From Pseudonocardia petroleophila (GTDB lineage: Bacteria > Actinomycetota > Actinomycetes > Mycobacteriales > Pseudonocardiaceae): 64,000 nucleotides of DNA. How positions within the stretch are numbered: position 1 is the stretch's first letter; each line of letters opens with the position of its first letter. The notes under the pieces are model-generated. The model worked only from the letters and a program-made list of their open reading frames with translations, searched no databases and was not told where the DNA came from. Of the stretch, positions 8,605 to 16,800 are shown one piece after another. Made by a program: the position numbers and the translations under genes. The stretch lies in contig NZ_CP060131.1 in NCBI RefSeq assembly GCF_014235185.1, positions 5,649,501 through 5,713,500 of the forward strand, read 5' to 3'.

Positions 8605-9345
8605 TCAGCAGGCGTCGAGGCGGGACTCCAGGTAGTCGTCGAGCCGCTGGGCGCGCACCCGGATGACGTGGCCGCGGCTGAACTCCACGGCGCCGCACTC
8701 CTGGAAGCGGCGCAGGAAGTACCCGATCCGCGACCGGGTCGTGCCGACCATGCCGGCCAGCTCCTCCTGGGTGATCCGCTGGCCGATCCGCACGGCGTCG
8801 CGCTCCGGCTGGCCGAGGCGTCGGGCCAGGTCGAGGAGGGTGACACCGAGCCGGTGCTCGCTGTCGTCGCCGACCAGGTGGCTGATCGCGCGCTGCTGCT
8901 CGGCGAGCCGCTCGCCCAGGTGCCGGATCAGCTGCCGGTGCACGGCGGGCGATCCCATCAGGCGCAGCAGGTGGCTGACCGCGACCCGCTGCACGACGCT
9001 CGGGCACATCGCGATCGCGGTCTCGGTGCGCTCGCCGCCCAGGATCGCGAGCTCGCCGAGCACCTCGCCGGGGCTGTGGATCCGCAGCAGGCACCGCCGC
9101 CCGGAGCGGGAGTACATGACGGTCTTCGCCCGACCGGAGGTGAGCAGGTAGACCGAGTCGTCGGGGTGCGGGCCGCCGCCGTAGATGGACGTCCCGGCGT
9201 CGAAGCGGACCTGGGTGGAGGGCACCGTCCGGTCGGCGATGAGCCCGGCCAGCTGCCCCCCGAACCCGCTCGGCGCCGGGTCCGGCCGGGCCGGGACCGG
9301 CCGGATCCCCCGTACCGTCATCGGGTCCGACAGCCGCTCGCTCAA
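8605..9345 (-). CDS. Crp/Fnr-family transcriptional regulator
   Basis: A 246-residue regulator with an N-terminal cyclic-nucleotide-binding-type beta-roll (SGRAKTVMYSRSGRRCLLRI, then PGEVLGELAILGG). A dimer helix and a winged helix follow, with the recognition region ITQEELAGMVGTTRSRIGYF. The TTG start at 9345 is favoured because GGAGG lies five bases before it; an ATG at 9321 has no ribosome site. No FNR-type N-terminal cysteine cluster is visible, so the effector is unknown. It sits between the SARP gene and the carboxylase genes and may be a second regulator of the neighbouring cluster. Confidence 0.9.
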   Translation of the reverse strand: MSERLSDPMTVRGIRPVPARPDPAPSGFGGQLAGLIADRTVPSTQVRFDAGTSIYGGGPHPDDSVYLLTSGRAKTVMYSRSGRRCLLRIHSPGEVLGELAILGGERTETAIAMCPSVVQRVAVSHLLRLMGSPAVHRQLIRHLGERLAEQQRAISHLVGDDSEHRLGVTLLDLARRLGQPERDAVRIGQRITQEELAGMVGTTRSRIGYFLRRFQECGAVEFSRGHVIRVRAQRLDDYLESRLDAC

Positions 9346-9467
9346 CGCGTCCTCCAGGGTGCGAAGGGGGCGCTCGGGGCGAGCGCTTCCTGGTCGCGGT
9401 CGGCGAGGGGGCGCGGGCCCGGTCGCTGTCCGTGACCAGAAAGCTAGGAGTTCAGCCTATCGAGTCC

Positions 9468-9674
9468 CTATCCGACGACTGAACCCGCGCGCCTGCGCAC
9501 GGCCGTGCACGTGACGCGCGTCCGCCGCGCGCGGTGCCGCGGCGGGGTGGGCGGCGGGACCGCCCGGGCAGCGAGCAGCGCCCCGAGCACGGCCACGACC
9601 GCGGCGAGCTCGTCGTCGGTCGGGTGGCCGGCGACGATCCTGATGTCCGGAGGCGGGGTCGGCGCGGCGCCCAT
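9468..9674 (-). CDS. accE: Acyl-CoA carboxylase epsilon subunit
   Basis: A 68-residue protein whose PPDIRIVAGHPTDDELAAVV pattern is the conserved core of the small epsilon subunits that stabilise actinobacterial acyl-CoA carboxylases. The C-terminal half is Arg/Pro rich. Its ATG overlaps the TGA of the beta-subunit gene (TGATG), so the two proteins should be made together, supporting a dedicated carboxylase. A biotin-carrying alpha subunit is not in this window. Confidence 0.85.
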   Translation of the reverse strand: MGAAPTPPPDIRIVAGHPTDDELAAVVAVLGALLAARAVPPPTPPRHRARRTRVTCTAVRRRAGSVVG

Positions 9675-11266
9675 CAGATCGGCGGGTTCCCGTGCTTGCG
9701 GCACGAGACGGGTGCCTGCTTCGTGCGCAGCACGGCCAGCGAGCGCGCGAGGACCGTGCGGGTCTCCCGCGGGTCGATCACGTCGTCGACCAGGCCGCGC
9801 TCCGCCGCGTAGTAGGGGTGCACGAGCTCGCTGCGGTACTCCGCGGTGCGGGCGGCCCGCGCCGCCGCGGGGTCGTCGGCGGCCAGGATCTCCCGGCGGA
9901 AGATCACGTTGGCCGCCCCCTCCGCCCCCATCACGGCGATCTCGTTCGTGGGCCAGGCGAACGACAGGTCACAGCCGATCGACCGCGAGTCCATCACGAT
10001 GTACGCCCCGCCGTAGGCCTTGCGCAGGATCACCTGCACCCGCGGGACGGTCGCCGCGCAGTAGGCGTAGAGCAGCTTCGCGCCGTGCCGGATGATCCCG
10101 CCGTGCTCCTGGTCGCGGCCGGGCAGGAAGCCCGGCACGTCCACGAGCGTGACCAGCGGGATGTTGAACGCGTCGCAGGTCTGGACGAAGCGGGCCGCCT
10201 TCTCCGACGCCGGGATGTCCAGCACCCCGGCGAGCACCTTGGGCTGGTTGGCGACGATCCCGACGACGTGGCCGTCGATCCGCGCGAGCGCGCAGACGAC
10301 GTTGGCGGCCCAGCTGTCGTGCAGCTCCAGGAACTCCCCGTCGTCGACGACCTCGGCGATGACGTCGCAGACGTCGTAGAGCTTCGCCGGGTCGGCCGGG
10401 ACGAGCTCGAGCAGCCGGTCGCAGCTGCGTTCGACGTCGTCGGCGCACCCCGCGACGGGCGGCATCTCGTCGCTGTGCGCGGGCAGCATCGACACCAGGT
10501 AGCGGACGTCGGCCAGGCAGGTGACCTCGTCGTCGTAGACGAAGGTGGCCACGCCGGTCCCGCCGTGGACGTCGGCCCCGCCGAGCGCGTCGTGGCTGAT
10601 CTGCTCGCCGGTGACGGCCTGCACGACGTCCGGGCCGGTGATGAACATCTGCGAGATGTCGCGGACCATGAACACGAAGTCGGTGAGCGCCGGGGAGTAG
10701 GCGGCGCCGCCCGCGCACGGGCCGAGCATCACGCTGATCTGCGGGATCGTGCCCGACGCGTGGACGTTGCGGCGGAAGATGCCGCCGTAGCCCGCGAGCG
10801 CGGTGACGCCCTCCTGGATGCGGGCCCCGGCGCCGTCGTTGAGGCTGATCAGCGGCGCGCCGGCGGCCTCGGCCAGGTCCATCACCTTGTGGATCTTCTG
10901 GGCGTGGGCCTCGCCGAGCGAGCCGCCGAAGATCCGGAAGTCGTGGGCGTAGGCGAACACGGCGCGACCGTCGATCGTGCCCCAGCCGGTGACGACGCCG
11001 TCGGTCGGCGGGCGCCGGTCCTCCATCCCGAACCCGGTCGCGCGGTGCCGGCGCATCGACTCCAGCTCCACGAACGAGCCCTCGTCGAACAGCAGGTCCA
11101 GCCGCTCGCGCACGGTGAGCTTGCGCCGCGCCCGCTGCGCGTCGGTGGCCCGCTCCCCCGGCCCGGCCAGCACCTCGGCCCGCCGCCGGGCCAGGTCCAG
11201 CACCCGGTCCTGCATCGTGGGCGGCAACGGTTGCAGTAGAGCCGGTCGATCCTCGGTCGCCGTCAT
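9674..11266 (-). CDS. Acyl-CoA carboxylase beta subunit (carboxyltransferase)
   Basis: A 530-residue carboxyltransferase of the AccB/PccB family, which transfers CO2 from biotin to acetyl- or propionyl-CoA. Typical segments are LTVRERLDLLFDEGSFVELE, GGSLGEAHAQKIHKVMDLA, LISLNDGAGARIQEG and LVDVPGFLPGRDQEHGGIIR, with an AAERGLVDDVIDPRETR C-terminus. The ATG at 11266 gives the usual N-terminal length; the upstream in-frame extension is non-homologous. It diverges from the biosynthetic operon and would plausibly supply malonyl-CoA for it; both ATs there look malonyl-specific. Acetyl versus propionyl preference was not resolved from sequence. Confidence 0.93.
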   Translation of the reverse strand: MTATEDRPALLQPLPPTMQDRVLDLARRRAEVLAGPGERATDAQRARRKLTVRERLDLLFDEGSFVELESMRRHRATGFGMEDRRPPTDGVVTGWGTIDGRAVFAYAHDFRIFGGSLGEAHAQKIHKVMDLAEAAGAPLISLNDGAGARIQEGVTALAGYGGIFRRNVHASGTIPQISVMLGPCAGGAAYSPALTDFVFMVRDISQMFITGPDVVQAVTGEQISHDALGGADVHGGTGVATFVYDDEVTCLADVRYLVSMLPAHSDEMPPVAGCADDVERSCDRLLELVPADPAKLYDVCDVIAEVVDDGEFLELHDSWAANVVCALARIDGHVVGIVANQPKVLAGVLDIPASEKAARFVQTCDAFNIPLVTLVDVPGFLPGRDQEHGGIIRHGAKLLYAYCAATVPRVQVILRKAYGGAYIVMDSRSIGCDLSFAWPTNEIAVMGAEGAANVIFRREILAADDPAAARAARTAEYRSELVHPYYAAERGLVDDVIDPRETRTVLARSLAVLRTKQAPVSCRKHGNPPI

Positions 11267-11345
11267 TCCAGCCACTTCCCCTCGGTCCGGGACACGTATC
11301 GATCCGGGCGAAGGTAACGACCGCCGACGGGCCTCCCCGCGCAAT

Positions 11346-11391
11346 TCTGAGCAGCCGTGCGAGTTCTCCCGGAACGCTCAGATGTGAGCAG
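11346..11391. promoter_or_regulatory. Candidate operator in the divergent promoter of the biosynthetic operon
   Basis: TCTGAGC (11346–11352) and its perfect inverted partner GCTCAGA (11376–11382) lie 30 bp apart. TGAGCAG occurs at 11348 and again at 11385. The group lies in the gap between the carboxylase gene and the first biosynthetic gene, where a regulator must act. Which protein binds is unknown; the SARP and the Crp/Fnr proteins are the local candidates. Confidence 0.35.
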
Positions 11392-11455
11392 CGACGGCGT
11401 CGGCGACTGCGTACCAAGAAGCTCTCATCCACGTTTCCAGCAGAGGAGAACGTTC

Positions 11456-12694
11456 ATGTACGACGCCATCGTCGTGGGGGCGCGCTGCGCCGGATCGCCG
11501 CTCGCCATGCTTCTCGCCCAGCAGGGTCACCGCGTCCTCGTCGTCGACCGGGCGTCGTTCCCGAGCGACACCGTCTCGTCGCACTACATGCACCAGGCCG
11601 GGGTGGTGCGGCTGCGGAACTGGGGCCTGCTCGACGAGCTGGTCGCGGTCGGCACCCCCGGCGCGACCCGCATGAGCTACTCGCACCGCGGGGTCGCGTT
11701 CAGCGGTTTCGCCGACCCGATCGACGGCATCGACACGGTGTACTGCCCGCGCCGGATCGTGCTCGACGAGATCCTCGTCAACGCCGCACGGCGGGCGGGT
11801 GCCGAGGTGCTGGAGTCGTTCACGGTGTCCGACCTGATCTGGGCGGACGGCGCGGTCGCCGGCGTCCGCGGGCGCGTCGGCGACGGGCCGGAGACCGAGT
11901 TCCGCGCGCCGATCGTGATCGGCGCGGACGGCGCCCACTCGACGGTGGCCAAGCGCGTCGAGGCGCCGCTCTACAACGTGCGCCCCGCCGCGGGCGCCGC
12001 CTACTACTCCTACTTCGAGGGCGTCGACAGCGCCGGCCTGCAGCACCACACCGGGACCGGCGAGCGCTGGGTGGGCAGCTGGCCGACCAACGGCGGGACG
12101 CTGGTCGGCGTCATGGCGACGAAGGCGCAGATCAAGGAGTTCCGCCAGGACGTCCCCGGCAACTTCCAGTCGACCGTCGACGCGATCCTGCCCGCGGTCG
12201 GCGAGCAGCTCCGCGACGCCACCCGCACCGACCCGTTCATCGCGATGCGCTACCCCGACAACTTCTACCGGCAGGCGTTCGGACCGGGCTGGGCCCTGGT
12301 CGGTGACGCCGGGTACCACAAGGACCCGCTCACCGGCTGGGGCATGAGCGACTCCTTCATCCACGCCGAGCAGCTCGCCGCGCGCGTGCACGAGGGCCTG
12401 GCCGGGCTGCGCCCGATGGACGAGGCGCTGGCCGAGTTCGCCAAGACCCGCGACGAGGAGACCGCGGTGATGTACGACTACACGACCACGGTCGCCGAGC
12501 TGGGCGAGCTCCCGCCGTTCTTCCAGGCGGTCCTCGAGGCCGTCGCCGCGACCGACACGTGGACCACCACGATGCTCGGCTGGATCGCCGGCGGTGTCGA
12601 CGACGACGCGATCTTCTCCGCCGAGGGGCTCCAGGCCCTCTACGACGACGCCGGCCTCCCCGAGGACCGCCGCGTCTACGACCCCACGGCCTGA
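11456..12694 (+). CDS. FAD-dependent monooxygenase/oxidoreductase (PHBH-like fold)
   Basis: A 412-residue flavoprotein and first gene of the biosynthetic operon. It begins MYDAIVVGARCAGSPLAMLL, a dinucleotide-binding motif typical of the geranylgeranyl reductase/p-hydroxybenzoate hydroxylase superfamily. APIVIGADGAHSTVAKRVEA and ALVGDAGYHKDPLTGWGMSD (the GD motif contacting FAD ribityl) follow. It has no tryptophan-halogenase lysine motif that I can see. An AGGAGA ribosome site precedes the ATG. The likely role is hydroxylation, epoxidation or dehydrogenation of the polyketide, either on-line or after release. It is followed 38 bases later by the Rieske oxygenase gene. Confidence 0.9.
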   Translation: MYDAIVVGARCAGSPLAMLLAQQGHRVLVVDRASFPSDTVSSHYMHQAGVVRLRNWGLLDELVAVGTPGATRMSYSHRGVAFSGFADPIDGIDTVYCPRRIVLDEILVNAARRAGAEVLESFTVSDLIWADGAVAGVRGRVGDGPETEFRAPIVIGADGAHSTVAKRVEAPLYNVRPAAGAAYYSYFEGVDSAGLQHHTGTGERWVGSWPTNGGTLVGVMATKAQIKEFRQDVPGNFQSTVDAILPAVGEQLRDATRTDPFIAMRYPDNFYRQAFGPGWALVGDAGYHKDPLTGWGMSDSFIHAEQLAARVHEGLAGLRPMDEALAEFAKTRDEETAVMYDYTTTVAELGELPPFFQAVLEAVAATDTWTTTMLGWIAGGVDDDAIFSAEGLQALYDDAGLPEDRRVYDPTA

Positions 12695-12732
12695 GCCCCT
12701 CCCCTTCTTCCCCACCGTTCTAGGAGAACGCG

Positions 12733-13899
12733 ATGTCCAGCCCGTCCAGCATGTTCGACCGCATCGGCGACCAGGATCCGGAACGGCCCTACTTCGAGAC
12801 GGGCGGAACCGGACGGTCGCACGAGTTCTACACCGGTGAGGAGCAGCACCGCCGGGAGATGGAACGCATCTACGGGCGCCGCTGGCTGCCCGTGGACCAC
12901 GTTTCCCGATTGGCCGAGAAGGGGTCGTACACGACGCTGGACATCGGCACCGGCTCCATTCTCCTGCTGCACGGAGACGAGGGGATCCGCGGTTACCACA
13001 ACTACTGCCGGCACCGCGGGTACAAGCTGGTCGAGGAGCCGCAGGGCAAGCGGCAGAGCTTCGTCTGCCTCTACCACTGCTGGGTGTACGACCGGAACGG
13101 CGCGCTCAAGAGCAACAACGGCACGTACTTCGACCACTTCTTCGACCGGGAGAAGAACGGGCTGATCACGGTCCGGACCGAGATCCGGTTCGGGATCGTC
13201 TTCGTCGCCTTCTCCGCCGACGCCCCCGACCTCGACGAGTCCCTCGGCGAGTTCGGGGCGTTCGCGGAGGCCTACGAGCTGGCCGACCTCGAGGTCGTCC
13301 AGTGGAAGGACTACCCGGTCGCGTCGAACTGGAAGCTGGTGGCGCACAACGTCAACGAGAGCCTGCACTTCCCGACCGCGCACAAGGACCTGCACCGCGT
13401 CACCGACTTCGACGACGCGGGCACCTACGAGCTGACCGGCGACATCGTCGGGGCCTGGCAGGTGATCCGGGACAAGTACAACTCGGTGTCGATGACCGGG
13501 ACCAGCGCCCGGTCGCCGATCCCGAGCGTGCCCGAGGGCGACATCCAGAAGATCAACTGGATCACGATCCTGCCGAACCTGCTGTTCGGGTTCACCGCCG
13601 ACTACGTGATGGCGCAGTGGGTGTGGCCCGAGGGGCCGGGCACCTGCACCGTGCGGCACTTCTGGCTGTTCCACCCGTCGGAGACGGCGAAGGAGGACTT
13701 CTCCCACGAGGCCGTGTTCGCGCTGTGGGACAAGGCCAACTACGAGGACTGGGAGCTGTGCGAGCGCACGCACCGGGGCCTGTCGAACCCGATGTGGTCG
13801 CCGGGCCAGCTCTCGCTCGACGAGGAGGTCGTCGCGCAGATCGACGCCTGGGTGGCGCGCGAGACCGCCGCCGAGCCGAAGGTGGAGGGCCGGCCGTGA
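12733..13899 (+). CDS. Rieske [2Fe-2S] non-heme iron oxygenase, alpha subunit type
   Basis: A 388-residue oxygenase. The Rieske ligands are visible as C92-x-H94 and C112-x-x-H115 (YCRHRGYKLV, then CLYHCW). The mononuclear iron site is NVNESLHFPTAH, with N206, H212 and H217, and a likely Asp in NYEDWE (about 339). These enzymes need a reductase/ferredoxin pair that is not encoded nearby. Its TGA overlaps the GTG of the hybrid NRPS-PKS gene by GTGA, showing tight coupling to the assembly line. It probably performs oxidative tailoring (hydroxylation, desaturation or ring formation); the substrate is not known. Confidence 0.93.
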   Translation: MSSPSSMFDRIGDQDPERPYFETGGTGRSHEFYTGEEQHRREMERIYGRRWLPVDHVSRLAEKGSYTTLDIGTGSILLLHGDEGIRGYHNYCRHRGYKLVEEPQGKRQSFVCLYHCWVYDRNGALKSNNGTYFDHFFDREKNGLITVRTEIRFGIVFVAFSADAPDLDESLGEFGAFAEAYELADLEVVQWKDYPVASNWKLVAHNVNESLHFPTAHKDLHRVTDFDDAGTYELTGDIVGAWQVIRDKYNSVSMTGTSARSPIPSVPEGDIQKINWITILPNLLFGFTADYVMAQWVWPEGPGTCTVRHFWLFHPSETAKEDFSHEAVFALWDKANYEDWELCERTHRGLSNPMWSPGQLSLDEEVVAQIDAWVARETAAEPKVEGRP

Positions 13900-16800
13900 G
13901 CGCGAGCTGCTACCTCATCGGCGGGACCCGGGTGCTGACGCAGTGCGGCGCCCGGCTGCTCGCCGCGGGCGCCGAGGTGCGCGGGGTGTTCACCGACGAC
14001 CCCGCCGCGACCGCCTGGGCCGCCGAGCACGACATCGCCGTGCTCGACCCGCGCGGCGACCTCGTCGCCGCCCTGTCCGGCGACCCGTTCGACCTGCTGT
14101 TCAGCATGGTCAACTTCCGCATCCTCACCCCGGAGGTACTCGCGCTCCCGCGGCTGGCCGCGGTCAACTTCCACGACGGCCCGCTGCCGCGCTACTCCGG
14201 CAGCCACGTGCCGGCGTGGGCGATCTTCGAGGGCGAGCGGCGCCACGCCGCGACCTGGCACGTGATGGCCGCGGCCGTCGACGCCGGGGCGGTGCTCGCC
14301 GAGCGCTGGTTCCCGATCCGGCCGCACTCCACCGGGCTGTCGCTGACCTACGAGACCGCCGAGGCCGGCATCGCCCTGTTCGGCGAGCTCGCCGACCGGT
14401 TCGCCGCGGGCGAGCTCCCCGACCCGGTCGACACCTCCGACCGCGAGCGGCGCTTCTACCTGCAGTCCGCCCGGATGGCGGGCGGTGGGCTGGTGCACGC
14501 CGGCTGCACGGCCGCGGAGGCCGAGCGCACCGCCAAGGCGATGGACTTCGGCTCGTTCCCCAACCCGCTGGGCCTGCCCGCGCTCGTCACGCCGCAGGGC
14601 GCGGTGTTCGCGCGGCAGATGCGCATCGTCGGGCGCTCGGGCGGGCGGCCGGACACGGTCGTCGCGTCCGTGGCCGGGTCGTCGATCACGGTGTCGGCCC
14701 CGGACGACGACCTCGTCGTGGGCGAGTTCCTGGCCGTCGACGGCAGCGCGCTGTCCGGCCGGGCCGCCGCGCAGCGCCTCGGGCTGACGGCGGGGGCGCG
14801 CTTCCCCGCGGCGTCGCCGGAGCAGCTCGCCGCGATCACCGACGCGGTCGCCCCGCTGCGCCGCCACGAGCCGTGGTGGCGCCGCCGGCTGGCCGACGTC
14901 GTCCCGCTGCCGGTGCCCGCCGACGACTTCTCGGCGGCCGACTCGCACTACGCCCGCGTCGAGCTGGCGTACCGCCCGGCGTCGCCGGAGGAGAGCCGCA
15001 CGGTCGTGCAGGCGTTCCTCGCGGTCGTCGCGCGGCGGACCGGGGCGCACGCGTTCGACGTCGCCTGGTCGACCTCGGAGATGCTCGCGCGGCACGGCGC
15101 CGCGCACGGGCTCGCCTCCTCCCGGGTGCCGGTGCGCTTCGACGCGGGCGACCCGCGCGCGCTCACCGACGCCGTGGAGCAGGCGACGTCGCGGCTCGGC
15201 TTCGCCGCCGACCTGGAGATCCGCAGCGGCCTGGCCCCGCGCCCGCTGGGCACCGACGGCCCCACGTTCACCCGCGCCGCGGTGCTGGAGCGCGCGCCCG
15301 GTGAGGAGGCGTCGATCGACCCCGACACCGAGGTCACGCTCGTCTGCGCGGCGGGCGAGGCCCCCCTGGTGTGCGTCCGGGCGACCTGGCTGGACGAGGC
15401 CGGGGCGCTGGAGCTCGCCGACGAGGTCGAGGAGGCGGCCCTGCGGGCCCTGCTGCACGGCGACGGGATCGCCGTCGCCGGGATCCCGGCGCAGGACCCG
15501 ACGCCCGTGCCGCCGACGACCACCACCGTGCTGGAGCAGTTCGCGGCCGCCGCGGCCCGGCGACCGGCGGCGCCGGCCGTCCGGTGCGGCGACCGGACCC
15601 TGAGCTACGCCGAGCTGGACGCGTGGGCCGACGCCGTCGCCGCGCACCTCTACGACACCGGCGTCGGTGCCGGGTCGGTCGTCGGGATCATGACCGACCG
15701 CGGCCCCGAGCTGCTGCCCGCGATGCTGGGGGTGCTGCGCACCGGCGCCGCGTTCCTGCCGCTGGACCCGACCTACCCGCGCGAGCGCCTCGCCCGCTAC
15801 GTCGAGGTCGCGCGCGCCGAGCTGGTCCTCACCGACGCCCGCACGCTGGAGCTGGGCCGCGCGCTCGGCCCGGCGTCCGTGGTGCCCCGCAACGACGGGT
15901 CGGCGATGGCGAGCCCGCCCGCGCCGACCGCCGACGACCTGGCGTACGTGCTGTTCACCAGCGGCTCGACCGGCGAGCCCAAGGGCGTCGAGATCGAGCA
16001 CGGCGCGCTGGGCAACTTCCTCGGCGGCATCGGCCCGGTGCTCGGCGTGTCGGCGGGTGACCGCGTGCTCGCCCACACCACGTCCGCCTTCGACATCTCG
16101 CTGCTCGAGCTGCTGCTGCCGTTGACCGTCGGCGGCTGCGTGGTGCTCGCCTCGCGGGAGGTGGCGCGCGACCCGCAGCGGCTGGCCGAGCTCACCGCCG
16201 GCACCGACTACGCCCAGGCCACGCCGAGCATGTGGCGGCTGCTGCTGGAGACCGGCTGGACGCCGCACCCCGGGCTGACCGTGCTGTCCGGCGGGGAGGC
16301 CCTGCCGCCGCAGGTGGCGGAGCGCCTGGTCGGTCCGGCCGCCGCGCTGTGGAACCTCTACGGGCCCACCGAGGCCACGATCTGGGTGTCCTGCCACCGG
16401 GTGCGCGAGGTCGGCGGCTTCCTGCCGCTCGGCGAGCCGCTGCCCGGGCTCGCCCTGCACGTGCTCGACGAGGAGCTGCGGCCGGTCGCGCCGGGCGGCA
16501 CCGGTGACCTGTTCGTCTCCGGCGTCGGGCTCGCCCGCGGGTACGCCCACCGGCCCGCGCGCACCGCCGAGGTGTTCGGCCTGCACCCGCGCACCGGGGT
16601 CCGCCAGTACCGCACCGGCGACCAGGTACGCCTGCACACCGACGGCGCGCTGGAATGGCTCGGCCGCGCGGACGCGCAGGTGAAGGTGCGCGGCAACCGC
16701 ATCGAGCCCGCCGAGATCGAGCGGGCGCTGGAGGGGCGGCCCGACGTGACCGCCGCCGTCGTCGTCGCGGTGGCGTTCGAGGGGCGCGGCGAACCGCAGC

